From: Owenia fusiformis
Taxonomy: Eukaryota; Annelida; Polychaeta; Sabellida; Oweniidae
Assembly (NCBI GenBank): GCA_903813345.2
Contig: CAIIXF020000004.1
Coordinates: 1,280,513 to 1,344,512 of the forward strand
Length of the DNA: 64,000 bases
Reading direction: 5' to 3'
The notes beneath the pieces were generated by a model, which did not search any database, had not been told where the DNA came from, and was given only the letters and a program-made list of their open reading frames with translations. Below are positions 59,401 to 64,000 of this stretch, piece by piece. Positions within the stretch are counted from its first letter, which is position 1. Each line of letters begins with the position of its first letter. The position numbers were made by a program, and so were the translations under genes.

Positions 59401-62400
59401 ATCAATATTGACACCAGGGTGGGTGACCTCCATGTGTTTGCGTAACGTATAACGATAATTGAACCCTTGGTTACATATGGAACAACTAAACATTTTCTTC
59501 TCATCGTGAATACGGCTATGACGAGTCAGTTCACCTTTTGTTTTAAACGATTTAAAACAAACTTGACATTGATTGGCTGTGTATTTAGTGTGAACAGTTT
59601 TCATATGTTCGATCATGTCTTCCCGGCTGTTGAACAATTTAAAACAGAAATCACACTGGGAGTATTTAGCCTCGGTTGCTGCTACCTTAGGAAGTTGCTC
59701 CATAGGGTCGGGTTGACTGTACCCTCCTACCCCCTGATCTTTCTCCTGACTATACATGGACCCAGGGTCTTTTTCCTGATGACTGTATAACACCCCAGGG
59801 TCTTTGTCTTGATTATATACACCAACAACAGCGACATCTTTATCATGCTGGTTATAGATGGCGCTTGAATCAGAATCTTGAGAGCTTAACCCTCCCGTTT
59901 CCTTCTCCTGGAAGTATTTCCCTAGGTATGGGTTCTCCCTGGAGATGGCATGCCTGGGACTATAAGGGTTAACTTGTGTGTATTGGTTAAGTATGGGGGG
60001 GGTGTTAGGCTTGTTGCTGATCAAGGGTGGGGAGTTTGGTTTTGCTTGTGTGACATAGACACTAACTGCGGGAGGGGTATTAGCCTTACTTTGGGCATTG
60101 GGTGGTATATATGGGCTCATCATGGGTGGAGTATTTTCATTTGGCTTATTCTGGGTGCTTATATTATAAGGGGGAGGGCTCTTTGTTTTGATAGGGCTCA
60201 GTAAAGGGGGTGTATTTGTATCTGCTTTTGGCCTGTTTCTGTTCTCCCCACTTGAGATTTCTGCCTCAGGGTGGTTTGCATCCATGGGGGCTTCATCAAA
60301 CCCTTCTGATTTAACCTCACAGTTGGCCTATAACACAAACAAGAAACAAGACATTAACATGCAAAATGTCACTCCTATCATTTGTTACAGAGTCCAACCC
60401 ACTGGTGATCCGCTCGATTACGCTGGTTACCAAAACTGTTTGTTTTGGTAACAAAATGCCGGAACGTTGAAGGTACGATTTTTCTTTTTTCCTTATTTCA
60501 CGCGTTGTAGGTAGAATCCCTACGACGTTTCTTCTCACAAACGTGTATCAGCATCATATGTTTTAGAAAATGTACATGTTTGCGAAAAAATAGCTCAGAA
60601 GACAACAGAATCGTCGATTTAATTCCTAACTTAAGTTACATAAACGGTTTGTTTAAAGTGCAGATCTTAACCGTTTTTCGAAAAAACCATTTATGTAACT
60701 TAAGTGAGGAATTAAATCGACGATTCTGTTGTCTTCTGAACTATTTGTTCGCAAATATGTACATTTTCTTAAACATATGATACTGATACATGTTTATATT
60801 GAAAATGTTGAGGGAATTCTGCCTACGTGTGAAATAAGGCAAAAAAGAAAAATCATACCTTCGATGTTCCGACATTTTGTTACCAAAACGAACCATTTCG
60901 GTAACTGGCGTAATCGAGTGGATCACCAGTGAACCGCAGAACACCAACTGCCTAACACCAAACAACGTCTACAAATAAGTTGGAGACAATATTTCACCAC
61001 TTTTGTTGGTGGCACAATATAAACAAGACATGCCAGTAACAAAAATAAATCACTACCTGGTTAGTTATTGGAAAAAGTTACAAATAGGCTTTCTCTTGAT
61101 TTGATTTCTAAAAGGTTGATTCAAACAAAATTCAAACTACCAAATGAGGGCAGTTGACAATAACAGTTCTAATCATAACTACTATAATTTATGTACTTTG
61201 TAAAATAATTTAATGGTTTTAGAAATAGGTTATAAATGATTTTCTCCATTTGATTTTACCAAAAAGTAAAATAAAAATATTTTCAATAATTTTGCCTCTT
61301 GTTTTTAAATGTTTTAATTATAGTCTGGAATTTTATTAAACCTGTTCAGACGAAAACATACCTCAGACAAAGCGTACATACTTCAGACAAAGCGTACATA
61401 CCTCAGACAAAGCGTACATACCTCAGACAAAGCGTACATACCTCAGACAAAGCGTACATAACTCAGAGACAAAGCGTACATACCTCAGACAAAGCGTGCA
61501 TACCTCAGACAAAGCGTACATACCTCAGAGACAAAGCGTACATACCTCAGACAAAGTGTATATACCTCAGACAAAGCGTACATACCTCAGACAAAGCGTA
61601 TACTGGATTTTTAGAGGAAGATATATCTCTGTCTATCTGTTCTTCAGAGTTGTCTGCGTTACCATAGTGTGTTGTCAAATGCTGCCTGTACACATATCTA
61701 TAGTTGAAACCTATATCAGAGGGAAAATTATCATTATTACAATTTACTATATCATATCATATTATATGGTCACGTGATATAAAATGAAAGGAAATATTGC
61801 ATTTTGAAATATTGATTTGTATGCTCATGAATGATAGAAATAAATTTAAAAAAAGAAAGGATTTCCTGAAGGATTCTAAACCAGAAATACATAAAGAAAA
61901 TGATTTCTCAAAACCCCCGTGTCCCAATTAAAACAAGGCAAAAAGTCACTACCATTTGTTACAGACGCCAACCATCAACCGCCGATTGCCAACCGCCGTC
62001 ACAAAAAATCAGAGACCATAACAATATGTAAATGTACAAACAAATTTGTAATGTCTAAAAACATCATAATCACAATCAGCTTTTGCCATACCTTTGTTAC
62101 AGTGTGGACAGTTGTAGAGTTTCTGCTCAGAGTGGATCAATATATGACGCTTAAGATCTCCGTTAGTTTTGAACAGCTTCATACAGACAGGACAGCGGAA
62201 CTTTCTAGAAGTCTGATGTACCAGCTTCAAATGTGACGTGTAAGTCAAATTGTTGGCGAAGGTTTTATTACATGGGGCACAGAATGGGGCATCTGGATCC
62301 CTTGGAGGCTCCACTGGGGGTTTTGGACCTTGCAAAAGGTCGGTATTAACATGTGGTGGTTCATGGTTTGTTGTGTTGTCCCCTTTACGTTTTCGTGGTT

Positions 62401-64000
62401 TATGCTCATGTTTAAACATGACGTGTGTCTTCAGATTATGCTTGTAGTTAAATCCCTTGTTACAATGTGGACATTTGTAGAGTTTGTGATTCAGGTGAGA
62501 TTGCATGTGGCGCCACAAGTGAGAATTCGACTGAAACCCCTTTGAACATTTTGTACAATTAAATTGCTTGGACGGCTGGTGGGAAAGCTGTATATGGTTA
62601 TCGACTGCGTCTTGGGACGGAAATGTATTGCTACATACGCCACATGTGTATACAGGGGTGGGGTCGGTTGCGTTATTTGTACTTGAGGGGGTAGGCCCTG
62701 GGCCTTTGGGAAGGTGTTTAAAATTCAGTGGAGTTAACATAGGTGCATTATGGGGTGAATTTAACAGCGGCCATTGGAAGTTTGCTGGATACATGTTATT
62801 GTAAATATAAGGATTAATTGGGTTTACGCCACCTTGGGGGCTTAACTGGGGTTGCATCCCTGGGGGGATAATTGGTTGAGGAAATGGCCCAAAAGCCATT
62901 GAGATAGGTGGTAGGGTGGTTCCAGAGCCATATGCCATACCAGGAGGTCCATGAACCATTTGGAGATGTTTCATCAAACCACCCTCCGTGTCAGACTCAA
63001 CACCACAGACTGGACATTTCAAACCTGTTATGGAGGGTGAATGCTGAACAGTATTATGGTTATCGAGCTCAGATCTACTTGGGAATTCAGCATTGCACAA
63101 ACTGCATTTAAACATGCCAGGGCTAGTTGGATCATGTGTCCTAGCCACATGTTCATTAAGGGCTGGTTCAGACACAAACTCTTTATCACACACACTGCAT
63201 GAGTATAAAGTCCTTCGTTCAGGCGACAGCAGAGGGGATACATTAGTCCTTGCTACACAATGGCGCTTTTTATGCGGATAAATTGGAGGTGACATTAAAG
63301 ATGGGTTGACAGAGCCTCCGTGTGAATTAGCCCCTGTATTTGAATTGGAACCCCCATGTGAATGAGAGCCTGCACTGTGGGGTCGACTCACATGACTACA
63401 TGAATCAATCAATCTTTTCACCAGGGGCTTTCTAATCACCCCTGAAATGTCATGGTTACTGCAGTTATCAGGTTCATTACGTTGATGCGATATTGATGTT
63501 GAATTTGGTGACTTGTCATGCTCACTCTCCGTCGCATATCCTTTATCTGTTGAGTCTCTCTCAAACTTAATCCTATCTGGAAGTCCACTTTTTTCCATCG
63601 AGTCCTGCTCAAGATGCCGATCTGGGATTTTCGTTTTGTTCGAGTTTGCATCGAGGATACTGCGTGTGTAATCAAACACTTGATTCTGATATACAGAGTT
63701 ATTAGCTTCATCTGTTACATCCTTATGATGAGTATGGTCATCATTATTCTTATGATTTTCGTGTTTAACATTGAGATTTTCATCAATATGTGATTTGAGG
63801 TTATCACATTTTGGTTGTTTTTCTGCTGAATGTTGTACATTGTGCACAATGCAGTGTAACTGGTCGCGTACTTGAATACATGGTGTACCGCAAAGTATTA
63901 AACTCACACTGTCGTTGCCTTGACGCACAATCTTAACATTTGTGTCAGAATGTTCTCCCTTAAAGTTAAGAGTCTGTGTTGAGTTGCGAAACACTTCAGT
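56434..64000 (-). CDS. Multi-C2H2 zinc finger protein, 5' end outside window
   Basis: Exons on the minus strand: 64000-62092 (open to the edge), 61710-61586, 60327-57979, 57353-57063 and a proposed 18-nt last exon 56451-56434 (EQAAS, stop). Junction phases agree, giving at least 1563 residues. Seventeen C2H2 fingers: nine in exon 1 (the last, YNCPHCNKG-FNYRYV, is split by the intron), five in exon 3, three in exon 4. Fingers come in sets in which a TNGDLKRH or TKGDxKRH finger is followed, after a short HSDxKLFQC linker, by a GFNYRY finger. The regions between are Pro/Ser/Asn-rich, with NTPP repeats and a Lys-Asp-Pro-Gly (EKDPG) Tyr-Ser repeat in exon 3. Probably a nuclear DNA-binding regulator by family; targets unknown. 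The last micro-exon is the least certain part. Confidence 0.9.
60392..60935. mobile_element. Fold-back palindrome (~545 bp) in zinc finger intron 2
   Basis: Arms pair almost end to end about a centre near 60665: ACTGGTGATCCGCTCGATTA with TAATCGAGTGGATCACCAGT, and CGTCGATTTAATTCC with GGAATTAAATCGACG. It is inserted in a copy of the dispersed TTTGTTACAGA ... GAACACCAACTGCC repeat, which flanks it on both sides. Confidence 0.88.
61356..61599 (-). repeat. 20-bp x 12 array amplifying a 5' splice site
   Basis: On the minus strand the unit is ACGCTTTGTCTGAG|GTATGT, the last codons of zinc finger exon 2 plus its donor. Twelve units occur, two of them 22 bp. Eight keep a perfect GAG|GTATGT, two more have GTATGC or GTATAT, and two have lost the GT. 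The exon-proximal copy (donor at 61585) matches the phase of exon 3. Confidence 0.93.

Noticed and set aside
1-64000. tRNA, rRNA and other structured RNA genes
   Set aside because: I looked for tRNA-type A/B boxes and long conserved G+C islands while reading and saw none; a covariance-model scan would be needed to exclude small RNAs.

Overview
The window is animal nuclear DNA. Genes are split into many short exons with canonical GT/AG introns, codon phase is preserved across the junctions, and the DNA between is AT-rich and full of minisatellites, inverted-repeat MITEs and a mariner transposon. Gene content (PPM1L-type phosphatase, alpha2delta/CACHD1-type VWA-Cache protein, poly-C2H2 zinc finger protein) fits a bilaterian. 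The repeat style suggests a marine invertebrate, but I cannot name the species.

Layout. 1-11.1 kb: almost gene-free, with one candidate minus-strand exon at the left edge (106-291), several minisatellites, many poly-G/poly-C runs and a 1.7 kb inverted-repeat element (7911-9640). 11.56-15.34 kb, minus strand: a complete four-exon PPM1L-like protein phosphatase (352 aa). 15.34-16.42 kb: a short head-to-head intergenic region with ETS, NRF1 and YY1-like motifs, probably a shared promoter. 16.42-45.58 kb, plus strand: a VWA-Cache type I membrane protein resembling CACHD1/alpha2delta calcium-channel subunits, reconstructed as 22 exons and 1338 aa. Its introns carry an intron-containing mariner, a second mariner-like element, nested fold-back elements, a hAT MITE and several minisatellites. 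45.6-49.9 kb: intergenic repeats. 49.94-50.11 kb: one unassigned plus-strand terminal exon. 50.2-56.4 kb: AT-rich DNA without recognised genes. 56.43-64.0 kb, minus strand: a zinc finger gene with at least 17 C2H2 fingers, its 5' part outside the window.

Most unusual points. (1) The VWA-Cache gene has two tandem, differently sequenced versions of the exon encoding its MIDAS metal site. Phase makes them usable only one at a time. (2) Exon 14 of the same gene has been amplified with its splice acceptor into eight near-identical 130-bp units; only the last has a normal donor and the other seven run into an in-frame stop. (3) In the zinc finger gene a 5' splice site has been amplified into a 20-bp x 12 array. 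With smaller duplications at exons 9 and 11 and a 48-bp minisatellite beside exon 5b, tandem duplication has repeatedly captured splice junctions in this locus. The possible regulatory consequences are inference; the sequence arrangement is direct observation.
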